61,430 bases of DNA, taken from NCBI GenBank assembly GCA_002449955.1, contig DJYD01000070.1, positions 53,138-114,567 of the forward strand, given 5' to 3'. Source of the stretch: Lachnospiraceae bacterium UBA6987. GTDB taxonomy: Bacteria > Bacillota > Clostridia > Lachnospirales > Lachnospiraceae. Below are positions 1-8,273 of the stretch, piece after piece. Numbering within the stretch: position 1 is the stretch's first letter; the number at the start of each line of letters is the position of its first letter. The translations under genes were made by a program, and so were the position numbers. The notes below the pieces were generated by a model, which did not search any database, had not been told where the DNA came from, and worked only from the letters and a program-made list of their open reading frames with translations.

Positions 1-30
1 CGGCGCTCTAACCAACTGAGCCATCGGGCC
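1..30 (-). tRNA. tRNA 5' half, cut by window edge
   Basis: Read on the minus strand this begins GGCCCGATGGCTCAGTTGG, a typical acceptor 5' strand followed by a D-arm. The anticodon lies outside the window, so the isotype cannot be named. Confidence 0.8.
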
Positions 31-34
31 ATGT

Positions 35-52
35 CATGGTCTGCAGACCATG
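35..52. repeat. 18-bp perfect palindrome between tRNA genes
   Basis: The spacer between the two tRNA genes holds CATGGTCTGCAGACCATG, which equals its own reverse complement. It could be a processing hairpin of the tRNA transcript or a protein site; nothing else marks it. Confidence 0.5.
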
Positions 53-119
53 CTGATCCGTAAGGAACGGACCTTCCTGCCGCTATTCGCCGCGGCGCGC
101 GCCGTGTATATCACGGAAG

Positions 120-193
120 TGGACCTTCAGGGACTCGAACCCGGGACCGATCGGTTATGAGCCGACTGCTCTGACCAACTGAGCTAAAGGTCC
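120..193 (-). tRNA. tRNA-Met (CAT)
   Basis: A complete cloverleaf on the minus strand: acceptor GGACCTT pairs with AAGGTCC, the discriminator is A, the T-loop contains GTTCGAGTC and the anticodon loop is CTCATAA, giving anticodon CAT. The first acceptor pair is intact, so it is not the usual initiator form. An Ile2 tRNA (lysidine-modified CAT) cannot be excluded by eye. Confidence 0.88.
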
Positions 194-279
194 GCGACTT
201 CCCAAGTTTAGCAGAAGGCAGGAAAAGTGTCAATATTTTTCTGAAGACGAAGCATGTGCACCGCCTGAAGAGGGAGCCT

Positions 280-305
280 GAGCCTTCCCCCGAAGAGGAA
301 GGCTC
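280..305 (-). terminator. Hairpin downstream of the mecA-like gene
   Basis: A 9-bp stem, GAGCCTTCC paired with GGAAGGCTC, lies 12 bases past the stop of the minus-strand gene. It lacks a clear T-run, so it may be a weak terminator or a 3' stabilising hairpin. Confidence 0.45.
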
Positions 306-316
306 TAAGAAAAGGC

Positions 317-982
317 TTATCCTTCAGAGGGCTTATTCAGTTCACCGTCTGCGATATGCTGCAGAGCATTCTTGGCAAAGACGGTAACGTAATGCTCACG
401 GAAATAGGCAGGGGTGCCTTCCGTGACCGGAACGCTGCGTCCGTATTCGGACAGAAGATGACATACGTTGCTGAAGAGCGCCTGGTATTTCAGGGAAGCG
501 GTGACGAGCAGATAATAGACGTTGAACCTGGGCTGCAGATACAGGGTCGTGTGGACCCCGCGCGGATCTTTTTTCAGCTCAGGAGGCAGTAAAAGAGGAC
601 GGCTGGCATCGAAGGTGAATGCGGCGACGGGCGCCGGCACCGTTTCTTTGCGGCCTTGATCTTTTGCCATGTTGACGATCGTCTGCAGTGCCTTCACCAG
701 ATGATCCGCCTGGACGGAAAGCGGGATCTCGTCCATGGAATTCACTCTGGTCACAGTCAAACTGATCCCGCCGCCTTCGGCAGGAGAAAGTTCGATCAGC
801 AGAGGATATTCGTTGGGCTCGAAGCCGAATTCTTCCGCAGACTGTTCCATCATTTCGCGCACGAGATTCTGTGCCTCCTGATTCCCCTGGGCAAGTGCCT
901 TGAGGCTCAGGTGACGCTTGATCATATCTCCTGCGGTCAGGATGCAGCGTATCTGATTGTCACTAATTCTTTCGATCTTCAT
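317..982 (-). CDS. MecA/YpbH-like adaptor protein
   Basis: A 221-residue acidic cytoplasmic protein. The N-terminus (MKIERISDNQIRC, then a GDMIKR region and a long helix rich in Glu and Met) and an acidic middle followed by a C-terminal alpha/beta domain match the layout of MecA, the adaptor that delivers substrates to the ClpC/ClpP protease and restrains competence in Bacilli. Family knowledge supports a proteolysis-adaptor role; the substrate here is unknown. It is the last gene of a minus-strand run, 13 bases after the aminotransferase. The ribosome site in front of its ATG is weak. The call rests on N-terminal resemblance and length, so it is good but not certain. Confidence 0.68.
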   Translation of the reverse strand: MKIERISDNQIRCILTAGDMIKRHLSLKALAQGNQEAQNLVREMMEQSAEEFGFEPNEYPLLIELSPAEGGGISLTVTRVNSMDEIPLSVQADHLVKALQTIVNMAKDQGRKETVPAPVAAFTFDASRPLLLPPELKKDPRGVHTTLYLQPRFNVYYLLVTASLKYQALFSNVCHLLSEYGRSVPVTEGTPAYFREHYVTVFAKNALQHIADGELNKPSEG

Positions 983-995
983 TCGTTTGCTCTTG

Positions 996-2267
996 TTATT
1001 CTCCCATCTGCTCTAATGCAGCAAGTTTGAGGGCGGTGCACAGCACATCCATGGCCTGCACAAGCTCTTCGATCGGAGGAAGCGAAGGTGCGATGCGGAT
1101 GTTGCTGTCTTCAGGATCCTTGCCATAAGGGTAGGTGGCGCCGGCACCGGTCAGAATGACACCGGCCTCCTTTGTCAGGGCGACGGTGCGCTTAGCCAGT
1201 CCGGGAAGTGTGTAAAGGGAGACAAAATATCCGCCCTTCGGGGTCTCCCAGTGTCCGATGCCTGCGGGGCGGATCTCCGCCTCCAGTGCATCAATAACGG
1301 CCTTAAAACGCGGCTGCAGAACCGATGCGTGCTTTTTCATGATCTCTAACGCGTGCGCCTTGTTCTGCAGGAACTTGACGTGACGCATCTGATTGACCTT
1401 GTCGTATGAGATGATCTGCACGCCGATCAGCTTCTGAAGGTATTTCTGGTTGGCTTCGGAAGCGGCCATGCAGGAGATGCCGGCACCGGGAAGGGTGATC
1501 TTGGAAGTAGAGGCAAATTCGTAGACCATATCAGGGTTTCCGGCCTCGCGGCACAGACTGATGATATCGGGGAAGGGGACGTAGTCGCCCTCGAATTCGT
1601 GGATGACGTAGGCATTGTCCCACATCAGGGCGAAATCGGGAGCGGCAGGCTTCATTGCGGCAAGGCGGTTAATCACTTCGTCGCTGTAAATGATGCCGTC
1701 CGGGTTCGAATACTTGGGCACGCACCAGATGCCTTTCACCTTCGGGTCTTTGATGAGCTCCTCGACGGCATCCATGTCCGGTCCTTCGGGCGTCATCTTG
1801 ACGGTGATCATCTCGAATCCGAAAGCTTCCGTGATGGCAAAATGTCTGTCATAGCCGGGGGCGGGGCAGAGCCATTTCAGGCCTTCCTCACGGCACCAGG
1901 GCTTCTCGGAATGCAGGAGACCGAAGCTGAAGCCTTTTGCCACAAGATCATACATCAGCTGCAGTGACGCATTGCCTCCCACAAAAACTTCTTCAAAACG
2001 GCAGCCGAGGATGTCGGCCCAAAGCTTTCTCGCTTCGGGGGCGCCGGCAAGTACGCCGTAGTTGCGCAGGTCGGTCTTTCCGCTTATGCAGTCTTCCTTA
2101 TCAAGCACGTGAAGGATGTCGGAAACAAGATCTAACTGGCCGCGGCCGGGTCTTCCGCGGGACATATCCAGTGAGAGGTTAAGTGTTTTCAGTTCGTTGT
2201 AGTGTGCCTTGACGGCCGCGTATTCATGATGCCTTTCTTCAGGCGTCATGTCACGGTAGGGTTTCAT
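996..2267 (-). CDS. PLP-dependent aminotransferase, aspartate aminotransferase subgroup Ic type
   Basis: A 423-residue class-I fold aminotransferase. Visible landmarks are the substrate-side segment SLDMSRGRPG near residue 35, the cofactor-side GGNASLQLMYDL, the WDNAYVIHEF strand, the PLP-lysine motif FASTSKITLPG near residue 255, and the C-terminal SNIRIAPSLPP arginine segment. This sequence type is the Ic subgroup, which makes or uses aspartate with 2-oxoglutarate. Length is normal for the family. The start has an AAAGGAG site 6 bases upstream. It lies between the CofE-like gene and the mecA-like gene, all co-directional with small gaps, so probably one transcript. Substrate specificity cannot be read from the sequence. 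Confidence 0.85.
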   Translation of the reverse strand: MKPYRDMTPEERHHEYAAVKAHYNELKTLNLSLDMSRGRPGRGQLDLVSDILHVLDKEDCISGKTDLRNYGVLAGAPEARKLWADILGCRFEEVFVGGNASLQLMYDLVAKGFSFGLLHSEKPWCREEGLKWLCPAPGYDRHFAITEAFGFEMITVKMTPEGPDMDAVEELIKDPKVKGIWCVPKYSNPDGIIYSDEVINRLAAMKPAAPDFALMWDNAYVIHEFEGDYVPFPDIISLCREAGNPDMVYEFASTSKITLPGAGISCMAASEANQKYLQKLIGVQIISYDKVNQMRHVKFLQNKAHALEIMKKHASVLQPRFKAVIDALEAEIRPAGIGHWETPKGGYFVSLYTLPGLAKRTVALTKEAGVILTGAGATYPYGKDPEDSNIRIAPSLPPIEELVQAMDVLCTALKLAALEQMGE

Positions 2268-2291
2268 GGCGATCTCCTTTGTTTCGTTGTT

Positions 2292-3488
2292 TTAGTTGTT
2301 GGTATAGTTGTCAAAGTAGCCCTGTACGAGGACCACGGGCGTTCCCTTGTCGCCGGAGCCGCTGGTCAGGTCGCAGAGGGATCCGATCAGGTCGGTCAGC
2401 TGTCTGGGGGTGGTGCCTTCGGAAGCCATCTGGCCCTTCAGATCGGCATCTTTCGCACGGATGCTGTCGGAAATGGCGGCCTTTAACGCATCGCCGGACA
2501 GATCCTTGAAGTCGTTGTCGGCAAGATATTTCAGCTTCAGCTCGTTCGGCGTGCCAATGAGGCCTTTGGTGTGGAAGGGGGAAACGACCGGATCGGCCAG
2601 TTCCCAGATCTTGCCCTGCGGATCCTTGAAGGCGCCGTCGCCGTAGACCATGACCTCGACGTGCTTGCCGGTGGCTTTCAGGATCTCGGCCTGAATGCCT
2701 TCCACAAGCGGCTGGCTTTCGCGGGGGAAGAGCTTGACCTTGTCCTCGGTCGCCTTGTTGGAGCCGAGCAGGCCGTAGTCGGCGTTGAAGCCGCTGCCGC
2801 CAACCGGAGCGGTCATGATGTCATCAAGGCTCAGCACGGTCTTGGCACCGGCCTTAAGCAGCTGGCGTTTGGTGCGCTTTCTGGTGTGGATGTCGCAGTT
2901 GATGACGGTATCCGTATAGGCGAGCACGGCCTTCGGCTGGTTCGCGAAAATGATCTCCGCATCGGCACCGCAGGCTTTGATCAGCTCTTCATAGTAGGCC
3001 ACGTAGTCCATACCGGTGAAGGGGTGACGGGGCGCGCCGAAGAGAGCCTTGAACTGCTCGCGGGTCAGAACGTCGGAGTAGGGATTGACGTCCGCTTCGT
3101 CGACCTTTTCAATATCCACGAGCGCGTTGCCGACTTCATCAGAGGGATAGTTCAGCATCAGAACGACCTTTTTCACGCCGCTTGCGATGCCGCGCAGGCA
3201 GATGGCGAAGCGGTTGCGGGAGAGGATCGGGAAAATGACGCCGACGGTCTCTCCGCCGGTCTTGGCCTTTACATCGGCTGCGATATCGTCCACCGTGCAG
3301 TAGTTGCCCTGTGCACGGGCCACGATGGACTCGGTGACAGCGATGACGTCACGGTCGCGAAGGGAAAAGCCTTCACTTTTCGCGGCGGCAAGCACACTGT
3401 CTGAAACGATGCGGACCAGATCGTCGCCTTGACGGATGATGGGGCAGCGGATGCCGCGGGAAACTGTACCGACTCTGCGTTCTTCCAT
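2292..3488 (-). CDS. Coenzyme F420-0:L-glutamate ligase (CofE)-like protein
   Basis: A 398-residue protein with the CofE-type fold signature. An N-terminal GTVSRGIRCPIIRQGDDL region is followed by DVIAVTESIVARAQGN, then FPILSRNRFAICLRGIASG and a later GSGFNADYGLLGSNKA segment. CofE adds glutamate to F420-0 in methanogens and actinobacteria. Many Clostridia without F420 carry this longer homologue, so it probably ligates an amino acid to a different acid; that is inference. I chose the ATG at 3488 rather than the longer frame because AAAGGA lies 9 bases before it. A promoter sits upstream at 3551-3579. Confidence 0.72.
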   Translation of the reverse strand: MEERRVGTVSRGIRCPIIRQGDDLVRIVSDSVLAAAKSEGFSLRDRDVIAVTESIVARAQGNYCTVDDIAADVKAKTGGETVGVIFPILSRNRFAICLRGIASGVKKVVLMLNYPSDEVGNALVDIEKVDEADVNPYSDVLTREQFKALFGAPRHPFTGMDYVAYYEELIKACGADAEIIFANQPKAVLAYTDTVINCDIHTRKRTKRQLLKAGAKTVLSLDDIMTAPVGGSGFNADYGLLGSNKATEDKVKLFPRESQPLVEGIQAEILKATGKHVEVMVYGDGAFKDPQGKIWELADPVVSPFHTKGLIGTPNELKLKYLADNDFKDLSGDALKAAISDSIRAKDADLKGQMASEGTTPRQLTDLIGSLCDLTSGSGDKGTPVVLVQGYFDNYTNN

Positions 3489-3550
3489 AAAATCGTGTCC
3501 TTTCGGAATGCATACAAAATTTAGGGGTGGAATAATACCCCACAATGCGT

Positions 3551-3579
3551 ATTATAAGGGATGCTGCGGAAAATTACAA
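3551..3579 (-). promoter_or_regulatory. Sigma-A promoter for the CofE-like gene
   Basis: On the minus strand TTGTAA (3574-3579) and TATAAT (3551-3556) are 17 bases apart, about 60 bases upstream of the start codon. Confidence 0.65.
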
Positions 3580-3593
3580 TATATTCATACGAA

Positions 3594-3620
3594 AAAGGAT
3601 CCCCGGAAAAGGGATCCTTT
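3594..3620 (-). terminator. Rho-independent terminator of the MacB-type ABC gene
   Basis: AAAGGATCCC and GGGATCCTTT form a 10-bp stem with a 7-base loop; on the minus strand a T-run follows. It lies 35 bases after the ABC gene stop. Confidence 0.8.
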
Positions 3621-3654
3621 GATGTTATCCTGAGGATGACAGTGGTGGAGTGAC

Positions 3655-6654
3655 TTACTCCGTCCTCAGGGCGACCACAGGGTCTTTCTTTGCGGCGCTC
3701 CGCGACGGGATGATGCCGGCGATCAGCGTCAGCAGCATGCTGATGGCAACTAAAATGCCTGCGACCTGAGGCGGCAGAACGGCTTTTAAGCCTTCGATCT
3801 CGGTGAAGTGGTAGAGGACTGCATTGATCGGGATCGTCAGAAGATAGGTGATGCCCACGCCCAGCAGGCCGCTCGCAAGGCCGATGATAACGGTCTCCGC
3901 ATTGAACAGGCTCGAGACGTTTCGCTTCGAGGCGCCGATCGCGCGGAGGATGCCGATCTCCTTGGTGCGTTCCTGCACGCTGATCAGGGTGATAACGCCG
4001 ATCATGATCGAGGAGACGATGAGCGACACCGCGACGAAGGCGATCAGCACGTAGGTGATGGCATTGATGATCGTGGTCACGGAGCTCATGATAAGGCCCA
4101 CGTAGTCGGTATAGCGGATCTGCTGCATCTCCTCCACGCCTTCGTTATATTCGGTAATGGCGTCTTCGATCGCGTCCTTATCGGCAAAGGAAGAGGCAAA
4201 AAGATTGATCTGCGAAGGATCGGAAAGCTCCAGGCTGCCGAGCTTTATGAGGTTGCTGTCGTAGGAAGAGTCGGAGAATTCCAGAACCTCGTCATAGTAG
4301 CCCGCGCGCTGCTCTTCGGTAAACTGCGGCAGGGCGGCCTTCAACATCTCCGAAAGCTGCGCCGGCGTCATGGCGGAAAGCTGCGCCTTCACGCCCTCGG
4401 CGTACTGGCTGCGGAACTGCTCCTCGATCAGCTGCGTGGCCATGGCGGTGAAATCTTCGTCGCTCATCGCCTGGATGTAGCTTAATGCGGAGGCGGCATC
4501 CATGCCCATCTGCGTGGCCATCGCGCCGGCAAGCTGCTGCTCCACCATGCTGCGGTCAAGTCCGGCAAGCTGCGCCGTCACGGTCTGCGCCACGGTCTCT
4601 TCATCCGGAATGCTCATGATGCGCACATACAGCTCCGCTAACTTTTCTTCGTCAAAGTCCTCAAGCGCTTTCAGGAAGGCTTCGGCCTTGGCGGAGACCT
4701 CGGTCACACTCGTATCCTTAAATGGCAGACCGGTGAAGATATCGACCCCGGCCTCTGCCTTCTGCGCCTTCACGGCTGCGCTTTCCGCAGCGTGGGTGAT
4801 AAGGTATTCGGTCAGCAGGTGCGTATAGCCGATGGACCCGTATTCGCGGCCGGAGAAGGCGTCCTTGTCTACCTTGGCGATGCCTGTCACCTTCAGTTTC
4901 AGGGCGTTGTCATAGAGGAACTGCAGGCCGGCGGAGGATTCGCGCAGATCCAGCCAGGTGCCGGAGGTTTCGTCATAGGTATAGCAGTCGGAGGGGAGGA
5001 TGCTGCGGTAATCGAGCGCGCAGATCTCCTCATAGGACCATTTCTTCGTATCGTCGTATTCGACGGTCTTCTGGTGCATGGCGGCGTCGATCAGGGCTTC
5101 GATGTCCGATTCGGGTCTGAGGCCCATGGCAAAGAGCGTAAGGTCGCTCAGCTCGTTGTGATCGTCCACAAACAGGATAACCTCGTTGTAGGCGGTGGGC
5201 CAGCTGCCGTAAAGCAGCTCATACTGGCTCTTGGTGACGTCGTTTACGGGGGCGCCGTCATCGCCCGGCAGCAGTTCCTTCCACAAGGACATATTTGATT
5301 CCATGGAGGAAGTGGCACTGCCGAAGGCGGACTGCTCGCGCAGGGCCATCATGGCGGAGAAATCAGGACCGCCGTATTTCTGCAGGGCTTTCATGGTGAG
5401 CTCGGAAGTATCGGAGCGCAGGAGCTCGCCGTCCACGCCTTTCGTGTAGATCTGCAGGTTCAGTGCGTAACCGTACTGGATGCCGGCAAGCGCCTTGGAC
5501 AGCTCGCTGTCTTCCTTCGCTTTTTCCGCCTCAAGCCAGGTTTTAAAGGCTTTCAGGTCGTTCTTGCGGGCTTCGATCTGCGTCATGGCGTTCACCATTT
5601 CATAGAACATGGCCTTCTGGTAGACGGCGTCGTCTTCGTGCTCGCTGAGCGATTTTGCGCGGCCAATGAAGGTGGAAATGAAGCTGCTCATGTCGAGCGT
5701 CTGCGCCTCGATGGTGATGGGGTAGGAGGTCAGCGTCTGCTCCTGCACCGAGTCGATATAATTCGTGGTGCCCTGTGACACGGCGTAGATGAGGGCGATG
5801 CCGATGATGCCGATGCTGCCCGCAAAAGAGGTCAGGATGGTGCGGCCTTTCTTCGTGAAGAGGTTTTTCAGGGACAGCCCGAAGGAGGTGGAGGCCTTCA
5901 TGGAAGGATTTTTCTTCCTCACGGCCGTTTCCGCAGCGGCTTCGCGCTCACGGGCTTCCACTTCCAGTTCTTCCGGAGCGACCGGCATGGTGTCGGAGAG
6001 GATGCGGCCGTCCAGCATGCGCACGATGCGTGTGGAATAGCGCTCCGCAAGCTCCGGGTTGTGCGTGACCATGATGACCAGACGGTCCGAAGCGATCTCT
6101 TTTAAGATATCCATGACCTGCACGCTGGTCTCGCTGTCGAGGGCGCCGGTCGGTTCGTCCGCAAGGATGATCTCCGGATCGTTCACAATGGCGCGGGCGA
6201 TCGCTACGCGCTGCATCTGGCCGCCGCTCATCTCGCTCGGCTTCTTCTTCAGCTGGTCGCCGAGACCGACCTTCTCGAGTGCGGTCTTCGCGCGCTCGCG
6301 GCGTTCCTTTTTGCCCACGCCGGCAAGCGTTAAGGCAAGCTCCACATTCTGCAGCACGCTCTGGTGCGGGATCAGGTTGTAGGTCTGGAACACGAAGCCG
6401 ACGGAGTGGTTGCGGTAGGCGTCCCAGTCGCGGTCCTTGTATTCCTTGGTGGAGCGGCCTTCTATCACGAGGTCTCCTTCCGTATAGCGGTCCAGCCCGC
6501 CGATGATGTTGAGAAGCGTGGTCTTGCCGCAGCCGGAAGGCCCGAGGATCGAAACGAACTCGGATTTGCGGAAATCAAGGCTTATGCCGCGAAGGGCATG
6601 AACGTCCTCCCCGGCTGCCGGGTAAACTTTAGTGATGTTGTTTAAAGAAAGCAT
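3655..6654 (-). CDS. MacB/FtsX-type ABC transporter, fused ATPase-permease with very large extracellular domain
   Basis: A 999-residue protein. Residues 1-230 form an ABC ATPase with Walker A GPSGCGKTT, signature MSGGQMQRVAIARA and Walker B ILADEPTG. A first membrane helix follows near residue 280 (GSIGIIGIALIYAV). Residues about 300-860 are a long polar, Glu/Ala/Gln-rich extracytoplasmic region, and residues 870-999 carry three membrane helices of the FtsX permease type, ending VALRTE. MacB-type proteins are mechanotransducers that act on substrates outside the membrane, such as peptides or lipoproteins, rather than pumping through it. The extracellular part is more than twice the usual size. 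It stands alone between its own promoter and terminator. Confidence 0.88.
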   Translation of the reverse strand: MLSLNNITKVYPAAGEDVHALRGISLDFRKSEFVSILGPSGCGKTTLLNIIGGLDRYTEGDLVIEGRSTKEYKDRDWDAYRNHSVGFVFQTYNLIPHQSVLQNVELALTLAGVGKKERRERAKTALEKVGLGDQLKKKPSEMSGGQMQRVAIARAIVNDPEIILADEPTGALDSETSVQVMDILKEIASDRLVIMVTHNPELAERYSTRIVRMLDGRILSDTMPVAPEELEVEAREREAAAETAVRKKNPSMKASTSFGLSLKNLFTKKGRTILTSFAGSIGIIGIALIYAVSQGTTNYIDSVQEQTLTSYPITIEAQTLDMSSFISTFIGRAKSLSEHEDDAVYQKAMFYEMVNAMTQIEARKNDLKAFKTWLEAEKAKEDSELSKALAGIQYGYALNLQIYTKGVDGELLRSDTSELTMKALQKYGGPDFSAMMALREQSAFGSATSSMESNMSLWKELLPGDDGAPVNDVTKSQYELLYGSWPTAYNEVILFVDDHNELSDLTLFAMGLRPESDIEALIDAAMHQKTVEYDDTKKWSYEEICALDYRSILPSDCYTYDETSGTWLDLRESSAGLQFLYDNALKLKVTGIAKVDKDAFSGREYGSIGYTHLLTEYLITHAAESAAVKAQKAEAGVDIFTGLPFKDTSVTEVSAKAEAFLKALEDFDEEKLAELYVRIMSIPDEETVAQTVTAQLAGLDRSMVEQQLAGAMATQMGMDAASALSYIQAMSDEDFTAMATQLIEEQFRSQYAEGVKAQLSAMTPAQLSEMLKAALPQFTEEQRAGYYDEVLEFSDSSYDSNLIKLGSLELSDPSQINLFASSFADKDAIEDAITEYNEGVEEMQQIRYTDYVGLIMSSVTTIINAITYVLIAFVAVSLIVSSIMIGVITLISVQERTKEIGILRAIGASKRNVSSLFNAETVIIGLASGLLGVGITYLLTIPINAVLYHFTEIEGLKAVLPPQVAGILVAISMLLTLIAGIIPSRSAAKKDPVVALRTE

Positions 6655-6697
6655 AAGAAAGCCTTTCTAATAAAGTAAAAATCAAAAGCAATCACTA

Positions 6698-6726
6698 ATT
6701 ATACAAAAAAGCGCCCCCTGCGGCAA
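6698..6726 (-). promoter_or_regulatory. Promoter overlapping the upstream terminator
   Basis: On the minus strand TTGCCG (6721-6726) and TATAAT (6698-6703) are separated by 17 bases. The promoter for the MacB-type gene is embedded in the terminator of the preceding sigma/anti-sigma operon. Confidence 0.6.
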
Positions 6727-6743
6727 GGCAGAGAGGGCACTTT
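6708..6743 (-). terminator. Terminator of the first sigma/anti-sigma operon
   Basis: AAAGTGCCC and GGGCGCTTT pair on the minus strand and are followed by a T-run, 15 bases after the stop of the membrane partner gene. Confidence 0.72.
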
Positions 6744-6758
6744 AAGGAAAATTAAGAA

Positions 6759-7514
6759 TCAGGGGATCGGCGTCATAATGCCGTCGGAAAAATACGCGCC
6801 GCTGTCATCGACAGCAACATAGGAGAGAAGATCATAAAAACAGGCATCCTGTGTGCTGTAGTAGAGAAGAATATCGACTCTTTCCGCGGTTCCGGTGAGC
6901 GAGGACAGGAAATCAGCTTTGCGCTGTTCCTGCCTTGCGGTATTTTCCTCCTTGCTGTGTTTCTTGAAAAAGTTGTCTATTCGGCGCCGGATATCTGCCG
7001 GCTTAGCCCCGCCAGTATTGTCGAAGATGCGGAGCTCATCCCCGTTTATCTGGGCCGTATAAGCGCAGTCCGTCCAAACGTCTCTGTAGATGAAGCGCCA
7101 GTCAGCGTTGCCTTCCTGAACAAAATATTGGGCGTCGGGACCCCTGTATTCTGTAAGAAACTGCTCCATGACCCTTTCAACCGTATCGGAGGGGGAGAAG
7201 GGATAGCGGTATTCCGTACGGGCAGTTTCCGGCGGATCCTCCGGCACCTTCAGCATTTTGAAGACGAGTTTTCTTGCATCAACTGACACGGTGAATATTC
7301 CGGCGAGGCAGAGAATGAGGAGGAGAGCGGTCAGTGCAAGACGCTTTCGGAAGGTATTGGTATAGCGCCAGAGCGGCTTTCTTTCATTCCGGATCAGACG
7401 TTCCATTTTCTTTTCAAATTGCGGAGAGAATTGATGCTCCCTTTCGACAAGGACCGCATCGTAATCCTCCTTGACGACAAAACTGAGCGCTTTGCAGAAT
7501 TCTTCTTTAGTCAT
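6759..7514 (-). CDS. Single-pass membrane protein, likely anti-sigma partner of the adjacent ECF factor
   Basis: A 251-residue protein with a short basic cytoplasmic N-terminus (about 55 residues), one membrane helix near residues 57-78 (LALTALLLILCLAGIF) and a polar extracytoplasmic C-terminus. Its ATG overlaps the stop of the sigma gene in an ATGA junction, so the two are translationally coupled. That arrangement, an ECF factor followed by a single-span protein, is typical of membrane anti-sigma factors that hold sigma until an outside signal arrives. No zinc anti-sigma HxxxCxxC motif is visible, so it is not a ZAS protein. The signal is unknown. Confidence 0.6.
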   Translation of the reverse strand: MTKEEFCKALSFVVKEDYDAVLVEREHQFSPQFEKKMERLIRNERKPLWRYTNTFRKRLALTALLLILCLAGIFTVSVDARKLVFKMLKVPEDPPETARTEYRYPFSPSDTVERVMEQFLTEYRGPDAQYFVQEGNADWRFIYRDVWTDCAYTAQINGDELRIFDNTGGAKPADIRRRIDNFFKKHSKEENTARQEQRKADFLSSLTGTAERVDILLYYSTQDACFYDLLSYVAVDDSGAYFSDGIMTPIP

Positions 7515-8059
7515 AATTGTTCCTCCTGCTTGGTAAGCAGCAGCTGCTTTCCTCTAAGCAGCCTTTTTTTGACAGCCGATGTTTTCAGATGGTCGATATC
7601 GGCGATCTCCCGAACGGAAAGTTCGAGGACGAAGTGCTGATACAGGACATCCCGGTAGATCGGCTTCAGTTCCAGAATGATTCTGACAAGTTCCCGGGCG
7701 TCGAGTGCATCACTCAGTCGGTCGATAAAGGACTCGTCGGAAGGCTCGGTGCCGCTCCGGGCAGCGGGATCCAATGGGATCTCATGTCTGGCACTGGCTT
7801 TCTGAGAGAGATTTCGGGCCGTGTTTCGCACGGCAGACAGGAGATAATATTTCAGTTTGTTTTCTTCGGACAGCCGCACAAGCGTCTGCATGTGCTTGCG
7901 TGCGATCCGCAGGAAAACTTCCTGGACTGCGTCTTCTGCATCGCTGATGTTTTCCGTAATTGAATATGCTTCGAAAAACATGGCGTTTCGAAACTCGCGA
8001 TATACTTTTTCCAAAAGAGCTCGATCGAGCTCATCCAGTGTGACATTGAGGAGCAGCAT
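7511..8059 (-). CDS. RNA polymerase sigma factor, ECF type
   Basis: A 182-residue ECF sigma-70 factor. Region 2 holds EAYSITENISDAEDAVQEVFLR and region 4 holds the helix-turn-helix HFVLELSVREIADIDHLKTS followed by KKRLLRGKQLL. It directs RNA polymerase to a special promoter set, usually including its own. The longer frame starts at 8083, but AAGGAGG sits 7 bases before the internal ATG at 8059, so I take that start. It is the first gene of a two-gene operon with the membrane partner. A second, similar pair follows upstream at 8274-10087. Confidence 0.85.
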   Translation of the reverse strand: MLLLNVTLDELDRALLEKVYREFRNAMFFEAYSITENISDAEDAVQEVFLRIARKHMQTLVRLSEENKLKYYLLSAVRNTARNLSQKASARHEIPLDPAARSGTEPSDESFIDRLSDALDARELVRIILELKPIYRDVLYQHFVLELSVREIADIDHLKTSAVKKRLLRGKQLLLTKQEEQL

Positions 8060-8228
8060 CCGCATCCCTCCTTGCTTGGTCAATGAAGCTTAGTCGAAGC
8101 GATGACTTTATTGAAGCATACTTCTAAACTTAAAACAAGACAGAAGAGAAAAAGGAGACAAAAATGCCCGGAACTGATCGCGGAAGCCCGGAATTGTGCA
8201 CGCATCAGAAAATGACAGCACAAAAAGA

Positions 8229-8258
8229 GCGCCCTCCCCGAAAAAACGGGGAGGGCGC
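8229..8258 (-). terminator. Rho-independent terminator of the second sigma operon
   Basis: GCGCCCTCCCCG and CGGGGAGGGCGC form a perfect 12-bp stem with a 6-base loop, followed on the minus strand by CTCTTTTTG. Confidence 0.9.
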
Positions 8259-8273
8259 AGTAGTCTTGCTGCC

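Noticed and set aside
1..193. rRNA operon near the left tRNA genes
   Set aside because: No 5S, 16S or 23S sequence is present inside the window.
2571..3404. Long plus-strand open frame of 277 codons opposite the CofE-like gene
   Set aside because: It is antisense to a clear gene, has no ribosome site, and its composition (Gly/Asp/Val/Leu-rich) is that of a shadow frame.
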